64,000 bases of DNA, taken from NCBI RefSeq assembly GCF_001857965.1, contig NZ_CP017774.1:3410001-3474000 (forward strand). Direction: 5' to 3'. The notes beneath the pieces are model-generated. The model worked only from the letters and a program-made list of their open reading frames with translations, did not search any database and was not told the DNA's origin. The DNA comes from Flavobacterium commune. Lineage in GTDB: Bacteria > Bacteroidota > Bacteroidia > Flavobacteriales > Flavobacteriaceae. Shown one piece after another: positions 52,928 to 61,835 of the stretch. A program made the position numbers and the translations under genes. Each line of letters starts with the position of its first letter. Position 1 is the stretch's first letter.

Positions 52928-54343
52928 ATGAAAAAAAAGTTACTATTTTTATTCCTTTCTTTATCCTTACTCATTTCTTGTAATCCTGATAGCTCAGAAA
53001 TAGCAGATGATCCCGACCCTATAGACGATGAGAATGTAATTCCGGAAGAAAAATTTCCAGACGGAAGTTTAAATAGTTTTTTTTCAAATGCGTTAATTTC
53101 AGATATAATAAGTAATATCGAAAGGAGAAACCCGATAAAAATTACAGCATATGACAAAATAAATAATCGGATTAAAACAAATTATCCTTATTTAAAAAAC
53201 TTACTGGTAAAAGCTACTAACAATCAAAGTTGGTTTGTAACTCAAAATAGTGAAGCTTCAACAATTGTAGAAATTACAAATGTAGATATTCAAAGTGGAT
53301 GGATTTCTTTAGGAAGTACCTATTCAGGGAGACTAAGCACAAGTATTGGAAGCACTTTAGAATTTTTTAATCCATTTATTAATTACGAAATAATTAATGA
53401 TCGCCCTTTATTCAATCCTTATTCAACTATTGTAACCGAAGGAAATTTTAATTATATACAATCAGGAGGTATTATTGAAAAAACAGATGGGAGTTATATT
53501 CTTTTAACTCCAATTGTATTTGGAGCACACGATAAAAGAAGTATATATTATGCGACGAGTACAAATCTGGAGAATTGGGTTTTTGAAAATAAAAAGCTAC
53601 TTAGTACTGATATGATTCCATTTGCTAAAACGAATGGAAATGTATTTTCTACAGGAACTCCTTTCAAATTAGACAATGGAAATTTATTAGTTTTATTGGG
53701 TGTACAAGAACCTAATAATAATTATACTTCGGCATATATGATTATTGATGAGAATCTTACAATTATACAGCCTCCCAAGGAAATTAATATTCCCGAATGG
53801 AATGGACTAGACAATAATAGTTTTCCATTAGCAATAACAAAATTCAATAATAAGTATCGAATTTTATTTCATAAACGAAATCCAAATTTTATTGATCGAG
53901 AAATTCATGAAGTCATAGCTTCAAATTTATTTGATGCTCTTGACTTAAACAAAAGTATTGTTTCTTCTACAATGATTCATAAAGGAACTAGCAGTAGTGG
54001 TTACTTAAGAGGAAAAGCTGATGATGCTAATTATATTAATTTTAATTCCGAGTTATACTTGCTTATTGGTGGAGAAGAATTACCTTCTAATTATCTTACT
54101 TCAAATAACAGGGAATATGGTTTAATGAAATTGAATAATGATACTTGGAAACATGATCCTAGAAGTCCACTGATAGTAAATCCAGTTCAGTTGCATAACA
54201 AATACCCTATTTATAATTGGGCTTGGGATCATTTAGGCGGTTTTGTGTCACCAATTATAAAGAACAATACTCTTTATATTTTTATGGCATTTGGAACAGA
54301 TAACCCAGATTATTTTATAACGGGAATAAAAATAAAATTGTGA
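52928..54343 (+). CDS. Putative lipoprotein with glycosidase-like five-bladed propeller
   Basis: 471 residues with lipobox LISC (Cys 18) and an acidic Asp/Glu/Pro linker suggestive of surface export. From ~100 onward it has propeller-like repeats: IVEITNVDIQSGW, SGGIIEKTDGSYILLTPIVFGAHDKRSIYYATSTNLENWVFENKKLL, NGNVFSTGTPFKLDNGNLLVLLG, LAITKFNNKYRILFHKR, and HLGGFVSPIIKNNTLYIFMAFG. The STNLENWVFE turn resembles GH43/GH32-type proteins but I do not see the full catalytic set. Very AT-rich codon use compared with ilvC suggests recent acquisition. Function unknown. Confidence 0.7.
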   Translation: MKKKLLFLFLSLSLLISCNPDSSEIADDPDPIDDENVIPEEKFPDGSLNSFFSNALISDIISNIERRNPIKITAYDKINNRIKTNYPYLKNLLVKATNNQSWFVTQNSEASTIVEITNVDIQSGWISLGSTYSGRLSTSIGSTLEFFNPFINYEIINDRPLFNPYSTIVTEGNFNYIQSGGIIEKTDGSYILLTPIVFGAHDKRSIYYATSTNLENWVFENKKLLSTDMIPFAKTNGNVFSTGTPFKLDNGNLLVLLGVQEPNNNYTSAYMIIDENLTIIQPPKEINIPEWNGLDNNSFPLAITKFNNKYRILFHKRNPNFIDREIHEVIASNLFDALDLNKSIVSSTMIHKGTSSSGYLRGKADDANYINFNSELYLLIGGEELPSNYLTSNNREYGLMKLNNDTWKHDPRSPLIVNPVQLHNKYPIYNWAWDHLGGFVSPIIKNNTLYIFMAFGTDNPDYFITGIKIKL

Positions 54344-54441
54344 TTTAAAATTAGCGCACTTACTTCTAGATTGCAACGAGAACCTTCTTACTTTTAAAAA
54401 CAGAACAAAGAGTTTGATGCTTCACATATGAAGGCGGTAGT

Positions 54442-54534
54442 ATGCAACCTTTAATATATTCAACTTATTTAGAAGAACTAACAAGAAAAAGAATTGCAGA
54501 AATTAAAGCAAGTATAAAAAGAAGAGATTTGTAG
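54442..54534 (+). pseudogene. Possible 30-codon remnant of a lost gene
   Basis: ATG 54442 to TAG 54532-54534 encodes MQPLIYSTYL followed by a charged helix (EELTRKRIAEIKASIKRRDL), with a coding-like composition. Upstream frames are closed, so this may be the C-terminal relic of a larger gene, or a chance ORF. It precedes a strong terminator, as if a gene had once ended here. Confidence 0.3.
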
Positions 54535-54555
54535 TTTTTCCTGAATCTTATTGAA

Positions 54556-54591
54556 AAAAAGAGGCTATATGGAAACAAATAGCCTCTTTTT
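54556..54591. terminator. Strong bidirectional terminator
   Basis: AAAAAGAGGCTAT (54556-54568) pairs perfectly with ATAGCCTCTTTTT (54579-54591), 13 bp around a 10-nt loop. It serves the plus-strand lipoprotein unit and the convergent minus-strand lipoprotein. Confidence 0.85.
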
Positions 54592-54617
54592 CGTCAATTA
54601 TTAGGAATGTTCTAATT

Positions 54618-55304
54618 TTATAATTTTCTGGTGGATTTCCAGGTTCCACTTCCTGTAGATGAAACCCAATTTCCAGTTATAGTATTTCCATTTAGTGTTC
54701 CTGTAATAGTAGCTGTATCGGGGATAGATGCGGTAATGGTATTGTTAGATATTGTACCCACAATAAATGGTAAAACCTGACCGTCATTTGGCAAAACCAT
54801 TCCCGTAACTTTGTTTCCGTAAATAATTAAATTCCAGGTACCACCCGTAATACCGTCTTCAATAAAAGTACCCACGTAACAATAAACCTGAACGTCCGAT
54901 TCTTCTTTGCCTACATTAATAGCGGCCTCAGGGTGACCACTAATGTGGATATTAGAAACGGTTGGATTAGTTCCATTAGCATTTACAGTAAAATCAAAAT
55001 AATCATTGTTATGAGTAAAAGTAATTTCTGTGTTTGATCCTTCAGTCACAGCATCTTGAGAAGTGTAAGTGTAAGAAGTACCGTCAATAACCAAAGTTGC
55101 CGATAAGGTCGTTCCATTGTTTTTCAAATTAATCACAATAGTTCCTGTTGATCCTACAAAAACACCTTTGTAAATACCATAATTTTTACTGTCATAACTG
55201 GCTGTTGCAGTTGGACTGTTTGATAAATTGTTGTCATCATTGTCATCATTAGAGCAAGAAAGAAGTGATGCACAAGCGAGTAGGCTAAGTAGTAATTTTT
55301 TCAT
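54618..55304 (-). CDS. Putative lipoprotein, beta-rich
   Basis: 228 residues; lipobox LLSC (Cys 17) followed by SNDDNDDNN, an acidic tract that in Bacteroidota often marks surface-exported lipoproteins. The mature part is Thr/Gly/Asn-rich with regular short strands (GIYKGVFVGSTGTIVINLKNNGTTLSATLVIDG, and GTISNNTITASIPDTATITGTLNGNTITGNW), suggesting a beta-sandwich or beta-barrel. No known domain recognised; function unknown. Confidence 0.75.
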   Translation of the reverse strand: MKKLLLSLLACASLLSCSNDDNDDNNLSNSPTATASYDSKNYGIYKGVFVGSTGTIVINLKNNGTTLSATLVIDGTSYTYTSQDAVTEGSNTEITFTHNNDYFDFTVNANGTNPTVSNIHISGHPEAAINVGKEESDVQVYCYVGTFIEDGITGGTWNLIIYGNKVTGMVLPNDGQVLPFIVGTISNNTITASIPDTATITGTLNGNTITGNWVSSTGSGTWKSTRKL

Positions 55305-55650
55305 AATTTTCTTTTTATAGATTAAGGATTGATACTAAATTAAATATTTTAGAAAAAATTAACAAAAATAATCGACAAAGTGCAGTAAAATTTAAAAGCC
55401 ACTGTTTTGTTGGATTTTCTGAAGCTTTAGGATAGTTAATCAGAATATTTCTTTTTGACAAAGAAATAACAAAGACTGGTTTCTAAATATTTGTGTTTTA
55501 GATAAAAGTGTTTTTTAACGAGATTTTCAATATTTTGCATTTTATTGGGCTTACTTTTTCGTTATTTTAATTAAATTGCGGCGATTTATGATTTATTTTT
55601 TTTAGAGAATAGATTGAGATTTAATATATTTATCAAAAATATAAAAAGGG
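55305..55650. other. Gap upstream of acs, nothing recognised
   Basis: 346 nt of AT-rich sequence between divergent genes. I see no ORF with coding character, no hairpin with a T-run and no TAnnTTTG box with a matched -33. The acs promoter is presumably here but not identified. Confidence 0.3.
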
Positions 55651-57558
55651 ATGAGCTACTACAAAATCGATAATTTAGAACAATATTTTAAGCATTACAA
55701 TAAGTCCATCAGAGAACCAAGAAAATTTTGGGGAAAAATAGCCGAAGAAAATTTCACATGGTACCAACCGTGGGACAAGGTGGTTGAATTTAATATGGCA
55801 GAAGCTGATGTTCAGTGGTTTGCCGGTGCTAAAGTAAATATTGCTAAAAACTGTATTGACAGACACCTTAATAAAAGAGGTGAAAAAACGGCAATTATTT
55901 TTGAACCGAATAATCCGGATGAAGAAGCATTACACATTTCTTATAACGAATTACACCAAAGAGTATGCAAGATGGCTAATGTTTTGCGTGAGCAAGGCAT
56001 TAAAAAAGGCGATCGTGTATGTATCTATTTACCTATGATTCCGGAATTGGCAGTATCTATTTTGGCTTGTGCCCGAATTGGAGCAATCCATTCTGTGGTT
56101 TTTGCCGGATTCTCGGCTAAGGCTTTAGCAACTAGAATTGCCGATAGCGACAGTAAAATGCTTATTACTTCTGATGGTGGTTACCGTGGTAATAAAACCG
56201 TGGAACTAAAAGAAATTGCTGATGAAGCATTACAAAGTTGCCCTTCGGTTAGTACTGTTTTGGTAACGAAAAGAACCAATACAGCCATCAATATGAAAGA
56301 GGGCAGGGATATCTGGTTACAACCATTATTAGATGAAGCTTCTGATAATAGTGTAGCTGAAATTATGGATGCCGAAGACCCTTTGTTTATTCTTTATACT
56401 TCGGGTTCTACCGGAAAACCAAAAGGAATGGTGCATACTACTGCCGGTTATATGGTTTACACAGCCTATACTTTTAAAAATGTTTTCAATTATGAAGAGA
56501 ATGACGTTTTCTGGTGTACTGCCGATATTGGCTGGATAACAGGTCATTCTTATATTTTATATGGTCCATTATTGAATGGTGCAACAACTGTAATTTTTGA
56601 AGGAGTACCTTCCTATCCTAATTTCAGTCGTTTTTGGGAAGTAATCGAAAAACACAAAGTAAGTCAGTTTTATACGGCACCAACAGCCATTAGGGCATTG
56701 GCAAAAGAAAAACTAGAATACGTACAGAAATATCCTTTTAAAAGTTTAAAAGTAATTGGATCAGTAGGGGAGCCAATTAATGAAGAGGCTTGGCACTGGT
56801 TCAATGATCATGTGGGCGGAAAAAGATGTCCAATTGTGGATACCTGGTGGCAAACCGAAACGGGAGGAATTATGATATCGCCAATTGCTTTTATCACCCC
56901 TACAAAACCTACTTATGCTACATTCCCATTACCTGGAATCCAGGCTGTTTTGATGGATGATAAGCGAAATGAAATCGAAGGAAACCAAGTGGTAGGTAGC
57001 TTGTGTATTAAATTCCCTTGGCCGGGAATGGCAAGAACCATCTGGAACGATCATCAACGTTATATCGATACTTATTTTTCGCAATATCCCGGAAAATATT
57101 TTACAGGAGACGGTGCCTTACGTGATGAAGTAGGTTATTACCGAATAACAGGTCGTGTGGATGATGTAATTATTGTATCAGGACATAATTTAGGAACTGC
57201 TCCAATTGAAGATGCTATTAATGAACACCCGGCTGTTGCTGAGAGCGCCATAGTAGGATTTCCACATGATGTAAAAGGAAATGCTTTGTATGGCTATGTT
57301 ATTTTGAAAGAAACTGGTGAGATTAGAAATAAAGAGAATCTTTTTATCGAAATCAATCAATACATATCTGATCACGTAGGACCAATTGCTAAATTAGATA
57401 AGATTCAGTTTGTTTCAGGATTGCCAAAAACGCGTTCCGGAAAAATTATGCGTAGAATACTCAGGAAAATCGCAGCGGGAGATTTTTCTGATTACGGAGA
57501 CACCAGTACTTTACTGAATCCGGAGATTATCGAAGAAATTCAAAGTGAGAAAAAATAA
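55651..57558 (+). CDS. acs: Acetyl-CoA synthetase (AMP-forming)
   Basis: 635 residues. Acetate + ATP + CoA to acetyl-CoA + AMP + PPi. Adenylate-forming signatures: LFILYTSGSTGKPKGMVHT, DTWWQTETGG, TGDGALRDEVGYYRITGRVDDVIIVSGHNLGTAPIEDAI, and the regulatory Lys in LPKTRSGKIMRRILRKIA. The A8 loop has HNLGTAPIE where many Acs proteins have HRLGTAEIE, a small deviation near the active site. Cytoplasmic; allows acetate scavenging. Confidence 0.96.
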   Translation: MSYYKIDNLEQYFKHYNKSIREPRKFWGKIAEENFTWYQPWDKVVEFNMAEADVQWFAGAKVNIAKNCIDRHLNKRGEKTAIIFEPNNPDEEALHISYNELHQRVCKMANVLREQGIKKGDRVCIYLPMIPELAVSILACARIGAIHSVVFAGFSAKALATRIADSDSKMLITSDGGYRGNKTVELKEIADEALQSCPSVSTVLVTKRTNTAINMKEGRDIWLQPLLDEASDNSVAEIMDAEDPLFILYTSGSTGKPKGMVHTTAGYMVYTAYTFKNVFNYEENDVFWCTADIGWITGHSYILYGPLLNGATTVIFEGVPSYPNFSRFWEVIEKHKVSQFYTAPTAIRALAKEKLEYVQKYPFKSLKVIGSVGEPINEEAWHWFNDHVGGKRCPIVDTWWQTETGGIMISPIAFITPTKPTYATFPLPGIQAVLMDDKRNEIEGNQVVGSLCIKFPWPGMARTIWNDHQRYIDTYFSQYPGKYFTGDGALRDEVGYYRITGRVDDVIIVSGHNLGTAPIEDAINEHPAVAESAIVGFPHDVKGNALYGYVILKETGEIRNKENLFIEINQYISDHVGPIAKLDKIQFVSGLPKTRSGKIMRRILRKIAAGDFSDYGDTSTLLNPEIIEEIQSEKK

Positions 57559-57562
57559 TTCT

Positions 57563-57592
57563 AAAAAGCTGCTTCGAAGCAGCTTTTTTTTT
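57563..57592 (+). terminator. Terminator of acs
   Basis: AAAAAGCTGCTTCGAAGCAGCTTTTT (57563-57588; shown as arms AAAAAGCTGCT and AGCAGCTTTTT) is a perfect palindrome followed by more T. Confidence 0.9.
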
Positions 57593-57618
57593 TATGTAGA
57601 ACTTTTTGGAATACTATT

Positions 57619-58026
57619 TTAAATAAACTTCGCTTTTAGTTCAGGAGAGGGAATCATACAATGTTCTTTTTTGCCGTACCAACTGTAGCGATTTTTAGCA
57701 ATATAATCGTAAATACTATCGCAGGTTTTTCTGGGTAAAACTTTAAAAACAGCAAGTAAACTATAGAAAGAGCCTAATTGTGAAGCGATTTTAAAAGCAG
57801 CTTGGGATTTATAATAATAAGCAATTCCAGGTTCGTACAGAATAATACTGTCAGTCATTTTTGGATCGATACCAATGTAACTACAAATTTCTTTCCCGAA
57901 ATCCGATTGCAAAGTCACAAACCGGAACACATCTTTTTTATCTCTTTCAATAATAAACTGCACTGCCGAATTGCACAAATTGCAAACGCCATCAAAGAGT
58001 ATTATTTTTTTGTTTTCTGCAGTCAT
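57619..58026 (-). CDS. DUF393 (thiol-disulfide oxidoreductase DCC family)
   Basis: 135 residues from the ATG at 58026 (MTAENKK). DCC motif in ILFDGVCNLCNSAVQFIIERD, a CxxC, and downstream RFVTLQSDFG and YSWYGKKEHCMIP. Thioredoxin-like fold, predicted thiol-disulfide oxidoreductase; partner unknown. A start 12 codons upstream at 58062 (METPDEIASFLA) is encoded by the antisense of a dispersed repeat (GAGGAACGAAGCAAT family), so those residues are not ancestral and 58026 is preferred. Confidence 0.88.
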   Translation of the reverse strand: MTAENKKIILFDGVCNLCNSAVQFIIERDKKDVFRFVTLQSDFGKEICSYIGIDPKMTDSIILYEPGIAYYYKSQAAFKIASQLGSFYSLLAVFKVLPRKTCDSIYDYIAKNRYSWYGKKEHCMIPSPELKAKFI

Positions 58027-58044
58027 TGCGAGGAACGAAGCAAT
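58025..58044. repeat. Dispersed repeat copy at the DUF393 5' end
   Basis: ATTGCGAGGAACGAAGCAAT at 58025-58044 carries the arm GGAACGAAGCAAT (58032-58044) found in the perfect palindrome at 58204-58239. A related copy, GAGGAACGAAaGAATCTCA, is at 58140-58160. It overlaps the start of the DUF393 gene. Confidence 0.7.
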
Positions 58045-58203
58045 CTCATCAGGTGTTTCCATTTCAATTGGTATTATTCAGCTGTTAAATTTTTTAATTC
58101 ATCAAATTGATGTAGAAAAACGGGTTCCTCTTTTTTAGTGCGAGGAACGAAAGAATCTCATTTTCTTATTTTTTTACATACTGCATTTACTCGTGTTAGT
58201 GTG

Positions 58204-58239
58204 ATTGCTTCGTTCCGATAGCTATCGGAACGAAGCAAT
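58204..58239. repeat. 36-bp perfect palindrome
   Basis: ATTGCTTCGTTCCGATAG (58204-58221) followed immediately by its exact complement (58222-58239), with no loop. It lies 17 nt beyond the mutS2 stop. No T-run, so not a terminator. It looks like a mobile intergenic palindrome (REP-like) with partial copies nearby at 58025 and 58140 and a decayed one near 52726. Confidence 0.75.
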
Positions 58240-58255
58240 GACTTTTTCAAACTGA

Positions 58256-60421
58256 TCACTTTTTCACCGCTTCCACCAAGTCCAACTCATCTAAACTTAC
58301 TTTAGAAGTAAACAAACCATAATTAACAACGGCTTTGTTCTTTTCAATTTTATCAATACTTCCCACAGCTTTTCCGTCCAGCATTCTCACGCGATCACCT
58401 ACTTTTAAAATCGGTTTTGGCTTTTCAATTACAGGTTTTAGTTTTTTCTCTTTCTTTTCTTTTCTAATTTCCTCAACCTGAACTTTAACTTCATCGATGA
58501 TTTCTTTTTTCTTGGCTACAATGGCTTTAGTCTCTTTTGGAGTCGCTTTTTTACGTTTCGAATTTTCGATTTCAACTATTTTCAAAAACTCGCCTATCAA
58601 TTCCTTTTTGTTTTTATTATTGAAATATTTCTCGGCAATATCCTCTATTTTTTGACCAATGTAAATCGTTTTCTGATTGCTGTCGTACAATTCCTGATAG
58701 CTTTCCAGTTTCTGCTTGATTTTGGTATTGATAGATTCCATCTTTTTACCTTCTTCGCGCGCTCTTGTTTCTTCTTCTTTCAGGTTTTGAGACGTTTTTT
58801 CGAGTTTAGAACGCTCTTTTTGTAAGGTAGCAATGGTTTTATCAAAGCGCACTTTCCCAACTTCGATTTTCTTTTTGGCACGATTGATTAATCCAAAGGG
58901 AATTCCATTTTTCTGTGCTACCTCAAAAGTAAACGAACTTCCCGCTTGTCCTAAAGCCAGTTTATACATGGGTTCCAGTGATTTTTCATCAAACATCATG
59001 TTGGCATTGGTAGCAAAAGGCAATTCGTTAGCAAGAATTTTCAAATTAGCATAATGAGTGGTAATGATACCAAAAGCTTCCCGATGGTAGAATTCTTCCA
59101 GGAAAATTTCAGCCAAGGCTCCTCCTAATTCAGGGTCTGAACCAGTACCAAATTCGTCAATCAGGAACATGGTTTTGCTATTGCACTTCTTCAGGAAGTA
59201 GTTCATGTTCTTTAGTCGGTAACTATATGTACTTAAATGATTTTCAATAGATTGATTGTCTCCGATGTCGGTCAAGATTCTGTCAAATAAAAAAGTTTCT
59301 GAGCGTTCATGAACCGGAATTAGCATTCCTGATTGTAGCATTAATTGGAGTAAGCCTACCGTTTTTAACGAAATGGTTTTTCCTCCGGCATTAGGTCCCG
59401 AAATCACAATGATTCGGTTTTCCTGTTGTAATTCGATCGTTTGTGGATGAGTAACTTCCTTTTTTTGTTTGTTAGTCAAATATAAAATAGGATGGAAGGC
59501 GTCTCTAAAATACAAACGGCGTTCCTCAGTTATATTTGGTAAAATTCCATTGATTCTTTCAGCATATTTTGCTTTGGCAGCAATCACGTCAACATCACTT
59601 AAAAAGTCCTGATATTCTTTTAATAAAGGTAAAAACGGACGAATAGCATTCGATAATTGTTTTAAAATACGCGTGATTTCTTCTTTTTCTTCGTATTCTA
59701 AATTACTCAATTCTCTGGAATATTTCAGCGTCATTTCAGGTTCTATATACGCAATGCTTCCAGTTTTAGAACTTCCTAAAATAGTACCTCTCACTTTTCG
59801 GCGATACATTGATAAAACGGCTAAAACACGACGGTTTTGCACAAAACTTTCTTTAATATCATCTAAATATCCTAAACCATTGTATTGAGTCAGAGCAATA
59901 CCAAAACTCTGATTAACCTTGCCGCGAACCATATTCATATTTCTGCGAATATCTGACAAAACAGGAGAAGCATTGTCTTTTATTTCACCATATTTATCGA
60001 CAACAGTATCAATAAGTGCTACAATTTCCTTAGTAAGTTCAACGCGTGAAGCTCTGGCATTGATATTTGGATAGTAATCATCAAATTTTCTCAGGAAATT
60101 CAAGAGGAAATTTACCGTTGAAGAAAGCGTAGCAATTTTTCTAAAACTACCTACTTCAAGGAAACTATCTTCAATTGCAAGGAATTTTATTTCGTTTGTT
60201 ATCGCATCAAAACCGTGATTTGGAATCGCATTATTGTTTTGAAAAGAAGAAACATACTCCGAGGTTTGTAACAAAGCTTGCATCAGGCTTTCCTTGTCTC
60301 TAAAAGGAGTAATTTGAAGTGCTTTTTCTTTTCCAATTTCGGTATTGCATATCTCTGAAATGGTTTCGAGAATCGTTGGAAATTGTAGATCTTGTAATGT
60401 TTTTTCGGTGATGGATATCAT
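58256..60421 (-). CDS. MutS2-family ATPase lacking the Smr domain
   Basis: 721 residues from the ATG at 60421. MutS core: lever/clamp helices, ATPase with Walker A ISGPNAGGKTISLKTVGLL, FLIDEFGTGSDPELGGALAE (Walker B/signature) and ITTHYANLKILA. A long coiled coil (KKIEVGKVRFDKTIATLQKER to KKMESINTKIKQKLES) follows, then a small KOW-like domain (KVGDRVRMLDGKAVGSIDKIEKNKAVVNYG). It ends there, so the C-terminal Smr endonuclease domain of many MutS2 proteins is missing. The likely role is resolving recombination intermediates or collided ribosomes. Confidence 0.9.
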   Translation of the reverse strand: MISITEKTLQDLQFPTILETISEICNTEIGKEKALQITPFRDKESLMQALLQTSEYVSSFQNNNAIPNHGFDAITNEIKFLAIEDSFLEVGSFRKIATLSSTVNFLLNFLRKFDDYYPNINARASRVELTKEIVALIDTVVDKYGEIKDNASPVLSDIRRNMNMVRGKVNQSFGIALTQYNGLGYLDDIKESFVQNRRVLAVLSMYRRKVRGTILGSSKTGSIAYIEPEMTLKYSRELSNLEYEEKEEITRILKQLSNAIRPFLPLLKEYQDFLSDVDVIAAKAKYAERINGILPNITEERRLYFRDAFHPILYLTNKQKKEVTHPQTIELQQENRIIVISGPNAGGKTISLKTVGLLQLMLQSGMLIPVHERSETFLFDRILTDIGDNQSIENHLSTYSYRLKNMNYFLKKCNSKTMFLIDEFGTGSDPELGGALAEIFLEEFYHREAFGIITTHYANLKILANELPFATNANMMFDEKSLEPMYKLALGQAGSSFTFEVAQKNGIPFGLINRAKKKIEVGKVRFDKTIATLQKERSKLEKTSQNLKEEETRAREEGKKMESINTKIKQKLESYQELYDSNQKTIYIGQKIEDIAEKYFNNKNKKELIGEFLKIVEIENSKRKKATPKETKAIVAKKKEIIDEVKVQVEEIRKEKKEKKLKPVIEKPKPILKVGDRVRMLDGKAVGSIDKIEKNKAVVNYGLFTSKVSLDELDLVEAVKK

Positions 60422-60538
60422 TCTTTGTGAGTGCTTCTTTTTATGCAAAAATAGGTAATAGTAGAGATTCTTTCACGAAGATTTTTAAAGATTTCGCTAT
60501 GATTCATAAAGATTTGCTTAATTGTAAAAGGATCTTGG

Positions 60539-60569
60539 TTTGTCTTTGTGTTTACTCTGTGTATCTTTG
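60539..60569 (+). promoter_or_regulatory. Promoter of ung
   Basis: TTTG (60539-60542), 19 nt, TATCTTTG (60562-60569): a strong flavobacterial promoter, 21 nt before the ATG at 60591. The surrounding CTTTGTG...CTCTGTG sequence resembles dispersed spacer text. Confidence 0.75.
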
Positions 60570-60590
60570 CGGAACAAATTTAAAGTAAAG

Positions 60591-61265
60591 ATGCAAATTT
60601 CCTTAAATCCTGATTGGCAAACCATTTTATCTGAAGAATTACAAAAACCATATTTTAATGATTTATTGCAGGAGCTAGAAAAAGAGTATCAGGAATTTGT
60701 GTGTTTTCCACCAAAAGACCTGATTTTTTCGGCTTTTAATTATTGTGGTTTTGAAGAGGTGAAAGTGGTTATTATTGGTCAGGATCCTTATCATGGGGAT
60801 GGAGAGGCGAATGGTTTGTGTTTTTCGGTGAATGGTGAAGTTAAGATTCCGCCTTCATTACGCAATATTTATCGGGAAATCAATGATGATTTGGATTCGA
60901 TTTTTATGCCAACTTCCGGAAATTTAGAACATTGGGCAAAACAAGGCGTTTTGTTGTTGAATGCGGCACTTACCGTTCGAAAAGACAAACCCAATAGTCA
61001 CAAACATTTGAAATGGAATTTGTTTACCGATGCAGTGATTCAAAAAATTTCGGATGAAAAAGAACATGTTGTTTTTTTACTTTGGGGCGCATTCGCACAA
61101 AAAAAAGGAAGTAAAATAGACAGAAACAAACATTTGGTTTTAGAATCAGGACATCCGTCACCAATGAGTGCGAATCAGGGAAAATGGTTTGGGAACAAAC
61201 ATTTTAGCAAAGCAAATACCTATTTAAAAACGAATGATAAATCTGAAATTGATTGGTTTTTGTAG
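60591..61265 (+). CDS. ung: Uracil-DNA glycosylase (family 1)
   Basis: 224 residues from the ATG at 60591; the longer frame from 60540 overlaps the promoter and is rejected. Removes uracil from DNA. Catalytic D65 and H68 in VVIIGQDPYHGDGEANGLCFSV, and the DNA-intercalation motif HPSPMSANQGKWFG near the C-terminus. Cytoplasmic base-excision repair. Monocistronic. Confidence 0.97.
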   Translation: MQISLNPDWQTILSEELQKPYFNDLLQELEKEYQEFVCFPPKDLIFSAFNYCGFEEVKVVIIGQDPYHGDGEANGLCFSVNGEVKIPPSLRNIYREINDDLDSIFMPTSGNLEHWAKQGVLLLNAALTVRKDKPNSHKHLKWNLFTDAVIQKISDEKEHVVFLLWGAFAQKKGSKIDRNKHLVLESGHPSPMSANQGKWFGNKHFSKANTYLKTNDKSEIDWFL

Positions 61266-61361
61266 TTTTAAAACATATAAGCCATATAAGTTTCAGAAGT
61301 ATTAAATGAAGTTTTGTACCGTATTTTTAATTGAAATTCATGTAAGAAAAAGATAATAAAA

Positions 61362-61398
61362 AAGCCATTTAAATTTCCAAAAGAAACTTAAATGGCTT
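61362..61398. terminator. Terminator between ung and DUF4258 gene
   Basis: AAGCCATTTAA (61362-61372) pairs perfectly with TTAAATGGCTT (61388-61398), with A/T flanks suiting both convergent genes. Confidence 0.75.
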
Positions 61399-61423
61399 AT
61401 ATTATATATGATAAAAGCTAAAA

Positions 61424-61801
61424 TTACTTTTTTATAATTTCTTCCAAAGTAGCTTTACCTTCTTCGTTTTTTACTTTTAGAATAATCTCCTGTCCTTTTA
61501 GGGTTTTACCTTCAATAATGTAGATTTTTGTTCTTTTTCCAAATTCGGTGTCGCTTTTGTCAAAATCAACATCGCCAAATTCCAAAGTGTTTTTTATATC
61601 TGCAATAGTCACCCATGATTCAGATAAAACTTTATTAGCATTTTCAGAATAATGGAAAGGTTTGTTGCGAAGATCATTGAGTACCCTGGCATTTGGGAAA
61701 TAATTGCAACGGGTATCTTTTCCGCTAAAAACAAAGGCTACAAAAAAGCAACCTATTACTAAACCTACCAAATAATAGGCAAAACGTTGTACAAATTTCA
61801 T
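61424..61801 (-). CDS. DUF4258 domain protein, membrane-anchored
   Basis: 125 residues. N-terminal membrane anchor (FAYYLVGLVIGCFFVAFVFSG), then a small alpha/beta domain (DTRCNYFPNARVLNDLRNKPFHYSE through EIILKVKNEEGKATLEEIIKK) resembling DUF4258. Function unknown; likely periplasmic face of the inner membrane. It follows ald by 34 nt on the same strand and may be co-transcribed. Confidence 0.75.
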   Translation of the reverse strand: MKFVQRFAYYLVGLVIGCFFVAFVFSGKDTRCNYFPNARVLNDLRNKPFHYSENANKVLSESWVTIADIKNTLEFGDVDFDKSDTEFGKRTKIYIIEGKTLKGQEIILKVKNEEGKATLEEIIKK

Positions 61802-61835
61802 GAAATATTTTTTGCAAAGGTAATCGAAAGTTTAC

